NCBI GenBank assembly: GCA_035236585.1
Contig: CP141139.1
Coordinates: 50,289,217 to 50,353,216, forward strand
DNA length: 64,000 nucleotides
Direction of reading: 5' to 3'
From: Warburgia ugandensis
Taxonomy: Eukaryota > Streptophyta > Magnoliopsida > Canellales > Canellaceae
Below are positions 1 to 12,565 of this stretch, in pieces (the stretch's first letter is position 1; the number at the start of each line of letters is the position of its first letter). A program made the position numbers and the translations under genes. Under the pieces are notes generated by a model, which worked only from the letters and a program-made list of their open reading frames with translations, was not told the origin of the DNA and searched no databases.

Positions 1-910
1 TCACGATAATTAGCACAACCTTATTGTCACCTAATTAGTACAATAGAGCTTTTCCTCCATTCATCTAACATTTTTTTCAATTTTATATTCTTGTCAAACA
101 AGTTTGTCAACCAAACTATGCCATTATCTTCCATATACTTCCAAACCTTTATAGGTATACCAGCAAGCCCCAAGGCATTTCCTTATTTCATCTCTTTCAA
201 GGTCTCTTTTGTAGGACAATTTTCAGTTAGCAATTTATGTAAGTAACTTCCCACCTTTGATTGATCTTATCATCTTTGGCTATTTCTCTTTCATCATCAC
301 TTTTAATAAGTATTTAATTTCATATAAAAAGTACCCAATTAGTGGTCCATATGTTATAAATTATAGTGTTATTCCTAAGATTTTTCCAAAATTTTATAAC
401 ACGTGCATTTCTGATCCAATAATTCAAAAGTTTGATATTTGGAAGGTTCAAGAACTAATCTGGAGTAAATATGTGAATAATCATAATTTTCTAAGATTTA
501 ACTAGGACTTTTATTCTTTTATAGGTATTGAGAAGATTATCCAATGGCCGAGATCAAGGAAGATAAGATTTGAAGATCAAGATCAAAAGAGGCCAAAGGC
601 CTAAATTTCAACATTTCAAAGTTAAATCAAGATTCAAGATCATCTTAAGGCAAGCAAATGAAGTTCAAGAAAGTGATAGGAAGATCCAAAGGTGATTAAA
701 ATGGGCCCATGAAAAAAGCCATATAATTCCACCACCTTTGCATGGGAATTGGAGCCATGAATGAGGTTTCCTAGTTTAACAAAGAAACCTAAGTTAGCCA
801 TTCAAGTCATTCAAGCCTTGAAGCCAGGGGACTTAGCCACTCAAGCCATCAAGCAATGAGTCATCAAGCCATATTAGCCATGCCACATGGAGTCACACTA
901 TTGGAGGAAG

Positions 911-996
911 ATTTCAAGTAATTATCTTATGCTATAATTGTGGAATTTCAAGTAATTATCCTATGTTATAATTGTGGAATTTCAAGAGGATAATTA
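911..996. repeat. 34-bp tandem duplication
   Basis: A 34-bp unit starting atttcaagtaattatc occupies 911-944 and is repeated at 945-978 with two substitutions. A third copy starts at 979 but keeps only the first 8 bases before diverging. It lies upstream of the TATA box at 1491, so it could be a duplicated U3 enhancer-like unit; that role is inferred only. Confidence 0.75.
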
Positions 997-1490
997 GAAG
1001 GTAGTTGGATGAAAATTAAACAAGTAAGGTATGCATGCATAGGTGGATCAATAAAGAGGAAAACCAAGTCAAATTTCCTTATCTTTCCCCCTCTTGCCTC
1101 TCTCTTTCCACTCCTCTATGTGATATATTTTAAGGAAAGGGATTCCATAGCTAATCCCTTAAAAGGTGGCTCCTCTCCCATTCCTTTACTCATATTTAGA
1201 AAGTCAATCTCAACCATCTCACCCCACTTCCTAATCTTCCATCTCCACTCAACGACCTAACTTCCTATGCTAGGGTCCTACTTCTAATTCCCATCCTAAG
1301 TTTCCTATCTTATCTATCTTACCCACATCCTTTTGGTTTTAGAAAGTCCTCCTTATTCCACTTCCTAATTCCATCTTTTTCCACCTTCCACTCACCTTCC
1401 TAGATTACTTGCCTCACCCAACTACCCTACTTTCCAAATATTTATCCCACATTCCCTTCCCATTAGGTATCTTTAGAGGTTGAAACTGCA

Positions 1491-1498
1491 TATAAATA
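1491..1498 (+). promoter_or_regulatory. TATA box of a putative LTR
   Basis: TATAAATA followed by purine-rich gaagagga. It sits after a pyrimidine-rich upstream part and before a long noncoding T-rich segment, the usual order of U3 and R in a plant LTR. Confidence 0.4.
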
Positions 1499-2388
1499 GA
1501 AGAGGATTCCATGCCAATTTACTTCAAGGAGTTCCATGCACTTCTTTTGGACTGGTCCTCCACTTGAATTTCATCCATGGTTCTCTTCCTTCAAGTCTTA
1601 TTCAAGTTGCTCAAGCCTCCTTCAAGTTTAGCACACTTTTCCTTTGGGTTTTGCACTTAATTTCAAGTTGGTGTCTTGTTATTTATTTCCTTGTTTCTTT
1701 GCTTAAGTCTTCTCATTGTGACCTTGTTTTTCTTATTTACGTTCCTTATTTTTCCTTGCTTGTTTGCCTTTCGATTTTAGCTTTAGATCCTTGCATTCAA
1801 GGACCATAACTCTCTTGTAGTTTTAGCCAAGAGATTATAGTCCTTGAATCAAGTTATTGTTCCTTGAATCCCCTTGATTTCATTGCTCATCAATTGCTCT
1901 CATTCTCGTCTTTTCACTCTCTTTTGATTTGGTTCTCTCTTGAATCCACATGCATGCATCTTTGGCTATTAGATAGTGAATGTTAAACTTAATTTTGGGT
2001 TACATTTCCATATTTGAATATGCATAATTTCCCTTTCCAATTTCTATGTAATGTGTGCACAAAAGGTTGTATGAATTTCAATTCAATAAATTATCATGTT
2101 TCATGCGCAATATTCCATGCTCAATTCCTTGAATCGTGCGCACCATGTTGTTGATTGTTCCTTAGTTTTGCATATTTTGTAGATTATTTACTTCATGTTA
2201 AGTTTAAGTTTAGTTTCATCTTAAGATTAGTTTGAGAAAGTTTCCTTAGTTTAGTTTCTAAATTCATGCATGTTTCTATTTTCCTGTTATTTACATTCTT
2301 AGTTCAAATCAAATTTAGTCTCTCTTTGGTTGGGATAAGTGGTTTAAGCAAGATTCAACCAACATACGAAACAGTGGATTCCTCATGG

Positions 2389-2842
2389 GATCCATTAAAA
2401 CTTGTGACTAAGAAAAATGATGGCCGGTATGTCAAAGAAAATTTCAAGGGTAACATAATGTGAAAAAGGGAATATCCAAACCATTCCCCACTTTCTCACA
2501 TCAAAATGACCAAAACTAGGAAAAATCACATCAATCGAAGACATTTTCAACCAACAAACAATACCTACAATAGTGCACATTTCTCCAGCAATAATAGATG
2601 TTTTGGGAGCAAAATTTGAGGTAAAATCCCCCATTTCTCTTTAATCTTTCCATGATTTAAGGTTAATAGGTTAGATTTACGTATTTCCTTCAACTTCCCC
2701 AAATTTTACATTGCTGTCATATGGAAACATAGTCAATGACGAATGTAAGATTCTAGCAATGCGATGGCTAGAAATTTGTGATGAGGCCAATGAATAGAAG
2801 CTATATATTTAGGTTCACATCAACCCAATCTAAGCACCTATA
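2389..2842 (+). repeat. LTR segment shared with 27805-28255
   Basis: Starting at ccattaaaact, this segment can be aligned by eye along its whole length with 27805-28255, with many substitutions and small gaps. Shared blocks include ccattaaaact, aagaaaaatg, cacatcaaaatga, ggaaaaatcaca, ttttgggag, tatttccttcaa and ctatatatt. It is the only long match between the two flanks of element C, and it is read as the same part of the 5' and 3' LTRs. Confidence 0.7.
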
Positions 2843-4786
2843 TCAATGGATCTTCAATCGAAGATCATCCAGCCATTGAAATTCTAACCCCAATGCAATG
2901 CGCAAATGTGAATGTTAGATTTAATAAATCTAACCCTTCAAAACTAAATCAAATCATTGATTCATACTTATGAACATTGATTCACACTATAGTAGTCCCT
3001 AATTACACACATCAATGATTTTGGAGCATGCAATGATCTAAACTATTGATCAAAGCCTAACAGTGTGGATTTGCATGGTCGATAAACCAATTATGGTTAT
3101 TTTATTAATATATAATGGAAATTATAAATCCGTGAACCTGATCTATGATCAAATCAATGGATAGGCACTTTTCAAACCCTTTGTACATTGATCTTTAGCT
3201 AAAAGAGCCCAATCCATGGAAATCTGATTCTCCATTAGTGAATATGTCACCAGAGTAATGAGAATTGAAAACCACTAGCATAACAGTTAGGAAAATAGAC
3301 TTCTTTTCTAATTATTGATTCATGATTCAAAATTTGGAATATCAACATGTTGTTTATGTTAATTAATAAATCAAGCTAAGGGAGGGACCTGAGTGAGCTG
3401 AGAACAATGCTAAAAGAGGTAGGTAGTTTTAACATCAATGTCCTTTTCATAAAATGTAAAAAATGTGAAAAACTATTTCATTATGTTTGAAATATTGTGT
3501 TGATTTATTTTGAAATAAGTGATATGTGTTTTAAAAAAACCTCAAGTGCATGGCTCCAATGTAATATAGATTGTACAAGTTTGGGTAGATCCACAAAGAC
3601 TTTATTAATAAACATATTTAATTAAAGTATATTTTAATCATCTTAACTTAGCCAAATGATTTATTAACTAATGAATCTTAAAAATGCTAGAAATAACAAA
3701 AAGCACATAAAATCTTTAGAAAGTAAATCTAAGCCTAGGGTTTAAAAATCTAATCTTTTATAATTAAGTATTCTTAGGATTACAATCTAAATGTTTACGT
3801 ACACATGCTAATAGACTTTCAATATCACTAAAAACACAAAAAAAATGTCTTTTAAGGCTCTCTTTTTATGTTTTTTAATATTAAATTTTTTTACCTAGTA
3901 ATATAATTACTCAAAGCATTAGCCTATCTTCTTAGGGCATAGGCTATTGAAGATTCTCTTGTATTACTCTCTTTTTACTATACCTAGTATCCTCCTTCAT
4001 GAGCAATTAGTAAAAATCTAATATTAATGTTTATGCACTTTTTAACTTAGAATTATTTAATCTTAATATACCTATTATACACATTTTCATTCTAGTGCTT
4101 AGAGAAACTAATTAATAAACAAGCATAAATAAAACTAAACTATTCTTAACAACTAACATAAGCATCTAAAGAACAAAATCATACAAGAAACATGAACTTA
4201 AGCATGGAAAGAGACTTTATTTCACTAACTTGCATGGAAACATAGAAGATTACAAATAAACAATTAAACAAAAGCAAATAAGAAAAACTATGGATTAGAA
4301 GAATATTGCCCAAGTATTCCTTGATGTCACTCAAAAGAATTTCTCAGCCAACTTCATTGGCCAACACACTAGCTCCGTGCTTTCCCATTGTCCACTTATG
4401 ACATAACCTTGATGCGTCACTCAACTAAGGTTAGGGATCATCCACCACTCAAACCACTAGCCTAAGTAATGATCTCAACACATAGTTTTCATCTAAGGGT
4501 AAATATGAAGGATGGCTAAGAAGATGAAGGATGGTTGTATGAAGGAGATGAGGATAGGGATATGCTTTGGATTAAAAAAAATGGACCCTTGTGGATTGGG
4601 TTGAATAAGAAAATGGAAAGTCATAGTGGAAAGGCTTGGTGTGTTGACTCAAGGTAGTGAAGAGAAAGTGCGTTGGAATGTTAAATAAGAAGGAATCATG
4701 TATGGTTGAAGAGGGCATTTGAGTTATGGTGAAGAGATGGGGAAAATATAAGAAGATGATGCATTGAAGATGGGAAAGGGAGAAAG

Positions 4787-4970
4787 GTTGATGAGTGAGG
4801 TGCTTGAAAAAGACGGGGAAATGAGTGAGGCGCTTAAAAAAGACAAAGGAAAAAGTTGATGAGTAAGCTTCTTGAAAGACAAAAGAGAAAAGAAAGAAGG
4901 TGGTATGGTTCATTGTTTTCAAAAGGGCATGGGGGAGAGGTGTTTGAAAAGACAAGGAGATAGGTGATGA
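4787..4970. repeat. Decayed minisatellite, unit about 33 bp
   Basis: Three or four degenerate copies of a unit reading roughly gatgagtgaggtgcttgaaa followed by an agaca-rich part start near 4787, 4821, 4855 and 4935. The copies differ by substitutions and small indels. An open frame on the minus strand across it is a by-product of the repeat and is not regarded as a gene. Confidence 0.45.
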
Positions 4971-5764
4971 ATAGGAGAGAGATGTGATGCGTTAATGAAA
5001 GATGGGAGAGAAATATAAGTGGGGGATGGCTTGGATGAAAGGATTATTGACATCTTACCTTGGAGTGCTTCTCTCCTAATGGGATGTTACATGTACTCTT
5101 CAAGGATAGAGGATCTCCTTCAAAAGTTCTCTATACTTCTCTCTCTTATGTGTTGAAGACCAATTAGGCAGAAGTGGAGAGTTAAGCCTCCTCTAAATCA
5201 CGTGAAACATCCTTATCTTATGTTGTTTTAAATGATGGGAGGAAGGTGGAAGTTTCCTATTGGAAATCATCCTTATCTTTCTTCTCGCCATCCCTTATCT
5301 CTTCTCTCCCTTGTCCCATATAAGAATCTTCTCTTAAGCAAAAATCATGGATTATCCCTTTCAATTCAATGCTTGGATCTCTTCTTAATAAAAATGTGAT
5401 TCTCACAATTTAGACTATATCATGGAATGGTGGCTAGGGTTTTTATATTTTCTCTACCTTATCTCTCAACCTTTGGATCATATTTCAACCTTAACATTGT
5501 GTGGTTAAGACCTCTTTGAAGTCTCCCACTAAAAGGATGTTATTTAATGCTTCGCTTCTTCTCGTCCATCAGATCAGTATGCCCTAAGCTGAACAGCTAG
5601 GATTCTATTGAAAATTTTCTATCCAAACTAATTTTCCTCATTTATTCTCTCCTTGGATGATTATTTTTATCTTTGACCAATCATATTTAAGAGAAGAACA
5701 TGTTTTCACCTAAGGGGAACATGTATTCTCCTTCTTGAAGAATAGTAGGCAGCCCACTAAAATT

Positions 5765-5980
5765 TTCTCCACCAATCATGGCTCAGTCTTCTCTCTCATG
5801 CACGGCTTCTTCCCATTTCTCAATTCTAACTCAAATGACTTCTCATTGCTTGCTTTATGATGGTCTTGGATATGGAATGATCTCAGCCATTCATCCTTAA
5901 AACTTTTGGATGAAAACTGACTGTAGATTTTTTGTCTTTTGTCTCTCTCTCCTCTCTCCTTATTTTTCTCCACCAATCAT
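5765..5980. repeat. 15-bp direct repeat flanking 186 bp
   Basis: The 15-mer ttctccaccaatcat occurs at 5765-5779 and exactly again at 5966-5980. The 186 bp between end in a pyrimidine-rich run, as a small poly(A)-type insertion on the minus strand with a target duplication might. A local duplication is equally possible. Confidence 0.4.
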
Positions 5981-7911
5981 ACTAATTCATACATATATTT
6001 CATGTGGAATTAAGTGGGTGCATGATAATTGTATGAAAAATTTGTAGTACATAAGTAGGTTGTCCCCATTCTCAAGTGCAAATTGAGAAAGTGAGGGACT
6101 TAAGTCTCCTAGGGGCCTCGGCTTGAGTGTACTTCACATGCATGCTTCCTTGATGTATATGACTCTTAAGCTTTACTCGAAAGCTCCCCATAGGTATTGA
6201 AATGCATGCATGCATGCATGTGTGAAAGTTCTATCACCTTATCTTTTGGTCATGATGACCTCTTTTGTGTAAATAAGGTTTAGCGATGCTTCTAGGGTTT
6301 CTAATTGTACTGAAAGTGATACCATCACCCGTTCTGCATTCTGAACTTTTGGAGTTTACTAAATTTGGAAGGTGTGCCCAAGTTGATGCTTGAACTCTAG
6401 ATTATCCATCTTGTAGGGTTTGCGATGCCAAAAATACCCTTTTTTATAATTGTACCCTAATCCAACAAAAATATGACACTTAACTAGTGATTTTTATGAT
6501 AAAATAAGGGCTAAAATCTATTAAATATAGAGGTATTCTATGAACTAATTCTATACCTATCAACAAGTCGTGAAAACTTATTATGTTGAACTATGTTAAA
6601 AATGAGTTGATTGCATGGTTTATGAAATGATGAAGATGATATTTATGTTTAAACTCAGCAGACTCAAGCCATGTGAGGGTTGCTTTTATTTGGCAGAATA
6701 GTGCCATGAGATTTATCTTGCACAACTTCATTGATATATGATTTGCAACTATTTTATAAGTTGTAGAGGCATGTGTAGGTGTGTAATTTATATTATGTTA
6801 TGACACTGATGGATGCTGTGCTAGAAGAGTTTGGGGACTGATCATCTTCCCACCGAAAACTTCATATATTTGATACCTAGCTACAATATGAAAGAATTAG
6901 ATGGAGAGACATCATGGGTAGGGTCATGGCATATACACCATGTTTCCCATTCACATGGTGTAGTAGTCTACCCATTCTGGTATGGGCGGGATAGCATCAG
7001 ACACAATGTCGCCTTGTTCGATGCATAAAGGGTCCATTATTTTTTAGATTTGAGACTCGTATGTATATAGTAAGATAGCTCAAGAGGTGTGTGAAACCCT
7101 GGGATTTAGTTAACAATGACTACTCATAACAAATGACATATCGCCAAATTTTGAGTGATTTTTATACTCTAAAGACCTTGAGCAAGAGGCCACTCTGAAG
7201 ATATTATCTTGCATATGTTTTATGAAATATACTAATGTGTTTAAGTATGATTTTATTGCTTCTTATCTATTTAGTATTTGATAATGATTCTACTATACAT
7301 GTGTGGATATACATATGCATGAGATGTTGCATTTAGGAGATATGGTATGATCATGTATAGTGTGTACCCATTACTACTATACAAATAGCATGTGTGGATG
7401 CTTTAAGCTAATGTTAATTGAGATGATTTGGCATGGATTTGCACCGTGGAACTAAAATACAATTTTAGTGTTTTATTGTATTGCTATTTGCTTCCTATTC
7501 TTTAGAACTACATAACAAATGGTTGTGGACATCCTTTCGATTTGCAATTGTGTAAGTTGTTTATTTGATGATAAAACTACCTACAGAAGTGCAAGTTGTT
7601 GAGATCTTGTACTTGTTTACAATATCTCATATTTGAAGAAATATAACAAGGGGAGGAAACAAAAAGATAGAACAAAAAGTTGAGTTGCAAAAGAGGTCAG
7701 AAAAGATAATGTCAAATATGTGTACATACTTGTTGATATTATCCTAGAGTTTTTGCAATTACACTATTAAATTATGACTTTGTCTCTTGGACATGTGGAA
7801 ATGTAATGTTAAACCTTGGATAAGTGACTAAGACTTGAAGGATTCTAGCTAAATTGATTCATTTTACTAAGTGTTTTTGTCTGACTAAACTTTTTATTTT
7901 TAAAACATATA

Positions 7912-7914
<3 letters not shown>

Positions 7915-7980
<66 letters not shown>
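7915..7980. repeat. (GT)33 microsatellite
   Basis: An uninterrupted GT dinucleotide run of 66 bases inside the 5' LTR of element C. Confidence 0.98.
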
Positions 7981-7984
<4 letters not shown>

Positions 7985-8296
7985 ATGACTGAATGGAGAC
8001 AGAGTCTCCCTTATTGTTAGTTGTCCATATTATGGTTTATTAGTGACATTGCATTGCTTGCAACAAATGCGCAAGCTATAGAGAAGAATTTTCTAAATTT
8101 TTTCGTAGGATGAGATAATTATTTTAGCATAAAAATTTTTGTTTTATGAATTTAAAAAATGACACTTGGGGTTTACAAAAGTATTTGCATAGAAAATATT
8201 TTCTGTGTTTGTTTCCTAAATTTTTTTCAAAACTTGAGGAGCCACATTTTAGAATAATTTCTGAAAACATCATCTTAAAACCTGGGATCTCACAGT

Positions 8297-8310
8297 TGGT
8301 ACCACAGGCC
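8297..8310 (+). other. Primer binding site of element C (tRNA-iMet type)
   Basis: TGGTACCACAGGCC, two bases after the LTR end at 8294. It resembles the usual plant initiator-Met primer site TGGTATCAGAGC with a few changes. Reverse transcription of the element would have been primed here. Confidence 0.65.
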
Positions 8311-8414
8311 AGGTTAATCCCCTCACAATTAGTCCAACATGTCCAAAAAGTCATAATAGTGCACAAAGTATTATTGTCAAGAATGAGAGAGAAAAGGAAA
8401 CTCGCACCTATTTG

Positions 8415-9253
8415 GGTTGACCTTGAATAGATGGCTAGTCGAAGGATGATGAGGTTGATTGCTGCTACTCCTGTTGCCTCACCTACCTAGTCTTTGGGGC
8501 AGGGTAATTCGGTAGAAGAGATAGTGGCCTAGGTTATTTAGAGCTTATTGTCACACCTATAGCAGTCATCAACATAGACAACAATGCATGAACTAATTCA
8601 ATCATCGACGGGGACACCAACTACAGCACCTGCCCAGACATCATATCAAGCATCTTTTGCAGCAGTAGTAAGCATAGTTGGGGTTGGCTCAGAAGGGTGT
8701 TCCACCAACATAAGCAAGCTACTAGAATAGTTTCAGCAAATAGTTCTGGCATTCTCTGATGCGTGGAGTCAGAGTCAGAGGTGGCTAAGAGATAGATATT
8801 TGAGATGGAGAGGGCCATGAGGGTCTAAGCAGAGGACCAAATGCAGATTGTGAACTCCCTCCTGAAGGGGGAGGCTACATTTTGGTGGTAGACTATTGAG
8901 AGGATACATTCCTCTGCCAACACCAAAATTTCTTGGGAGGCCTTTAAGAAGGCCTATGATAATCAATTCTTTCAATCTCATGCACAAAAAGCAAAGAAAG
9001 GAGAGTTCATATCCTTGAAGTAGGGAGTTGCAATGGTTTAGCAGTAGGTCAGCCATGGTTTAAGGAATTAGGTTTTGGCGATGAGGCCAACTTTAGTGAC
9101 AGAGGCATTTGACATGGCCTCCATGTTGAAAGGGATCTCGTCGATAAGGGTAAGAAGCCTTTCTCTTCGGCGGGGGCATAAAGACCTCACACACAGCAAC
9201 AGTCCACCAAATAGGGCATGAATTTGGATAGAAGTCTCTACCAAAGGTGTAGC
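8415..9253 (+). pseudogene. gag of element C, 5' part, broken
   Basis: Capsid-type gag of a chromovirus, with many stops and frameshifts. The best-kept block is around 8860-9060. One frame reads with the ARDWW-like core position as TFWW, then SWEAFKKAYDNQFF and KKGEFISLK, matching the chromovirus gag pattern of a WW motif followed by a W-E-F-K-F-F block and a K-EF-L-LKQG block. The coding sequence stops at 9253, where the LTR of element A begins. The remainder of gag is expected after 23919 but only fragments are seen. It is not translatable. Confidence 0.6.
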
Positions 9254-9670
9254 TGTTTAATTTTGGCTAAAAGACCCCTAGTTTAGCATCTAATTAAACA
9301 ATCTAACTCATTAATTTGGTAATTTTTTGGATAAAATATAAAAATTAGCTCAAATTGACCATCTAACCATAAATTGTCAAAATTAATGGTTAGATGATCA
9401 ATTGAGCTAAGTGGATGCTTAGTGTATGGTTTAGATGACTCTAATCTAGTCTTTGATTTTGCAGATCAACTAAAGGAGGGGTGGATGGGTCAGATTTAAT
9501 TTCAATGGTGCAGATCAGTTTGAAGATCAATAAGCAAGGGATGAAGGGTTCCTAAAAGAAGAAGGTGTCTTAATAGAAGAGGAGTCCTAATTTGGAAGAG
9601 GAGGAAGTTTCCTAATAGGAAACTAAATCTTAAAGGAAAGAGGTGGAGTAGAATTAGGAAGGGAATAACT

Positions 9671-9677
9671 TATAAAG
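9671..9677 (+). promoter_or_regulatory. TATA box of 5' LTR, element A
   Basis: TATAAAG in the context aacttataaagagggg, conserved at the same place in the 3' LTR (22268-22274). Transcription would start about 30 bp downstream and read through the CT tract. Confidence 0.65.
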
Positions 9678-10008
9678 AGGGGAACCATAGGAGTTGGAAA
9701 GGAGGTTCATGGGGAGTTTTTTTTTTTTTTTTACCTCGGGTTGTTTTCATTGTCTTTTACCTTTCATTCAGTCTCTTATTTCCCTCTATCTCTCACATTA
9801 CTTTTTCTCACAGCCTCACCTTTCTTTTGCACTACTCTCCAATTCACCACACCAGGCTTCATTCTACCTCACCACTTTCCCTGCTCTCTTTTTGATCCAG
9901 TGCATAGCCTAGGAGGCGACTTTCAGAACCGTGCAACGGCACCATTCTTTCATCACCATACCTCATCTCCTTCATTGTTTCCTTCACTCCATTGCATCCT
10001 CCATTTTG

Positions 10009-10118
<110 letters not shown>

Positions 10119-11304
10119 GTTTGAACAGCAAAACTTAGACGTCCAGCTCCACCCTCCACCAGTCGCATGCCCAGACTAAGGTCCAACTCTAGCCCTCCAC
10201 CGATCTTTCCCAGATCGTTTCCCTCTCCCCTATCCTCCATCTTCACTGCCCATCATCCCTCTTCTACCCACCACGCTCTAGCACTCCCTCAGCCCTGCCT
10301 TCATCGCACCTCCTTTTCCACGAGCTAGGAGCTCCCTCATCACCGCCTGCACCAGACGACTTTCCTAGCCGCACCTTTCCACCGGTTTAGCATAGCCCAG
10401 ATTGTCCTAGTCGAAGATGCATAGAAGACCTAGATCCTCCAGCTTTACTCTAGACAATCCAGCATCTCTGCAGCACTGGCCGTCTCTGGCATCCCCATCT
10501 TCTCCTGTGGATTTGGAGTTTACGGGAGTTTTAAGGAAGTTTTGGGGAAATTTTTAGTTTTGCCCTTGGAAGAATATTTCAAATTACATTTTATGTCCTG
10601 TTACAGTTACTATTTGCATTTTATGTTATTCTAGTGTTGATTATTTGTATTCTGTGTTATTCCATAGTTAATTCAGGAACTATCTTATCTATTCATGTTT
10701 AACCAAATCAAAGGTTCTGGTTTAACCACGGAAAAACTCTAATTTATTATCTGTTTTAATTAAAAATTTCAATTAAATTTTCTAACATGTTTTTAGGATA
10801 GTTTCCTATGTAAGTGTTGTTCCTGATCTTCAATTTCGGTTCTAAAAATATATCTAAGCCATTAATTCTTAAATTCTTAAATTTGATTAAATCTCTAAAA
10901 ATTTGATGAATCTGACAAATTCATCCGTCAGATCATTAATCCAGGACACTTTGAATATATTGATGGAGTCTGATCAAGGTATGTATACTAGAATTGAAGA
11001 ATTGGATAGTATTTAAGATAGCGAATTAGATTTTTTTTATTTTTTCTAGTTTTAGTTTTAGTTAAGGTTTTGTTGTTGTTTTTTTTCCTATTCTTTCTAG
11101 AATTAGACCTCTAGAATTTCACTGTTAAACTAAAGATGAAATTTGATTTTTTTCTATTAATTTTTGTCAATTAATTTAAAATTTAAATAATTAAATTTTA
11201 TTAAAAACTTCAAAATCTTAAAGCCCATCCCTGTGGGATCAACCCGTACTTGCATTAGCTATACCACAATAGCCCGTGCATTTTTAAAAAATATCAACAA
11301 ATTT

Positions 11305-11322
11305 TGGCGCCATTATCGGGGA
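11305..11322 (+). other. Primer binding site of element A (tRNA-Asp)
   Basis: TGGCGCCATTATCGGGGA, five bases after the LTR end. It differs at two positions from TGGCGCCGTTGCCGGGGA, the complement of the 3' end of plant tRNA-Asp(GTC), which is the primer site of Athila-type elements. Confidence 0.85.
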
Positions 11323-12565
11323 CCTGCAATGGAGGTTTTTCATAAAATTTAATTAAAAATCCAAAAAATTCAAAAACTCTAAAAAAATAAAAATTATAAA
11401 AATTATAGGAATTACAAAATTTTAGAATTTTAGGCAAATTTTGGTGCATTTTTAATTTTTTTAGTGCATAACCACCTAATTTCTTGAAATTAGTACTTAT
11501 TTCTAATTTTCTTTTTCAGGGAAATAAGAAACTGGGGAAAATTGGCAAGAAAATCTTCATCAAAATGGAAATTTCCCTGCTTTCCTAGAATAGAATTTTT
11601 TTTTTCTTTTGAGTGAATCTTGTAGTGAGGATCCTTGTAAATTGCAATTTCCATTTTAATTTTAAAGGGTTGTATAATACATGACAAGTGTGGGGTAAGG
11701 TGGCCCACACTTGATCTTCATCAGAAACCCCACTGTAAGTTTCCTTACTCATTTATTTTCTAGATTATGGTGCATTTAGAGTAAATTTGCATTGTTTGGT
11801 AGTGTAACTCATATAGAAAACATCTTTTATAATTGTTGCATTTTTAGGGTTTGGCATTAGTTTACCATTTTAATTACATTCTTAGGACACGGTTAATGCT
11901 TTAAGGTTATATATATATGCTGATCCAACTACCATGAAGTGTGAAATTTAATTATTAAGGGTACCCTACCCCTATAAGATCAAAGGTGGATTTCATCACC
12001 ACTCCTTGGCCCACCTAGGATAATCACCTCAAGTGTGCTACCCTACTTTTCAAATCAAATTAAAATCAATCAGAAGAGACATATATGGCCATCACATGCT
12101 TATAGGACCCTCTTACTAAGACGCGATTTATTGTCACTCTAGTGGCTTTTGAGCATTGTGGTTATTGGGGGTTGTCTAATAGAGCCTCGCTCTTCCCTCA
12201 CCTCCTGTTGACATTTGTGAGGTCTAAATGCCTACTTAAATGAGGGTTGTATTAACCACATTGCGCAGAACCTAACTAGTAAGCAATAGTCAAATCTAAA
12301 GGATAAGAGTGCTAGATTAGGCTAATTAAAAGCATTGTCCCCACACAAATTCAAGAAAATCAATATATTCCTTATTAGCCTAAGGTGTTTGACTATGCCT
12401 TTTGCTTGCACCACATAGAGTTAGAGTTAGCATTTAGAGTAGAACATTTTAGATTAGGAATAGTTAATGCAAGGGTGTCGATCTCAGAAACCTGAGCTAC
12501 TACCTTTAAACCCAAAGATTCAACGCATCCAATACCAAGGGGAAAGAAACATAGTTCCTATCCCT
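11323..12565 (+). other. 5' leader of element A
   Basis: An untranslated leader of about 1.2 kb, AT-rich at first and then with blocks conserved in element B (50049-51060). Examples are the stem-loop at 11685, the ccaccactccttggccca-type block near 11998, gagcctcgctcttcc near 12183 and gaggtctaaatgcct near 12220. Conservation between an element with pol and one without suggests cis-acting roles such as packaging. Confidence 0.6.
11685..11713 (+). other. Conserved leader stem-loop
   Basis: CAAGTGTGGG, a 9-base loop, then CCCACACTTG: a perfect 10-bp stem. The same stem with a 9-base loop occurs in element B at 50356-50384, at the same distance class from the primer site. A packaging or dimerisation role is inferred from position and conservation only. 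Confidence 0.7.

Larger units (their letters stand above)
1..2388. repeat. LTR-like noncoding repeat at window start
   Basis: No coding region is recognisable here; the short open frames have no family-like composition. The stretch has the make-up of a plant LTR. There is a purine-rich part around 540-700, then a pyrimidine-rich part around 1080-1440, then a TATA box at 1491, then a T-rich leader-like segment to about 2380. It stops abruptly at 2388/2389, where sequence homologous to the 3' LTR of element C begins, so it is probably an insertion in, or a deletion joined to, that LTR. The left end lies outside the window, so the class of element cannot be fixed. Confidence 0.35.
3540..5990. 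other. Noncoding stretch, possible insertion in the LTR of C
   Basis: AT-rich sequence to about 4200, then a purine-rich block (4500-5000), then a pyrimidine-rich block (5040-5970). No transposase, RT or other domain was seen on either strand. The excess length of the host LTR suggests an inserted nonautonomous element, but no terminal repeats or target duplication could be defined. Confidence 0.25.
2389..8294 (+). repeat. 5' LTR of element C, interrupted and incomplete
   Basis: The right end is fixed by terminal CA at 8293-8294, two bases before a tRNA-iMet-like primer site. The left part (2389-2842) matches the 3' LTR copy at 27805-28255. About 6.7-7.5 kb has the texture of the chromovirus LTR seen at 32198-35036: noncoding, T-rich, mixed short tracts and a TG microsatellite. 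At 5.9 kb it is longer than expected for this class, so part of it, perhaps 3540-5990, is likely a later insertion. No coding sequence was found in it. Confidence 0.5.

Noticed and set aside
257-2463. Host genes in the first 2.5 kb
   Set aside because: The short open frames (60-110 residues) have no recognisable domain, intron structure or codon pattern, and the stretch has LTR-like organisation.
4572-4955. A 127-residue minus-strand open frame
   Set aside because: It lies across a decayed minisatellite and purine-rich sequence. The Phe-His-Ser-rich translation has no family resemblance.
4787-4970. CRISPR-like spaced repeats, also the arrays at 56880-57392 and 33066-33235
   Set aside because: The repeats are contiguous or degenerate, without unique spacers, and lie inside eukaryotic retrotransposons.
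8297-8310. tRNA gene fragments at the primer sites (8297, 11305, 47126, 50031)
   Set aside because: Only the 12-18 bases complementary to tRNA 3' ends are present, next to LTR ends. They are primer binding sites, not tRNA genes.
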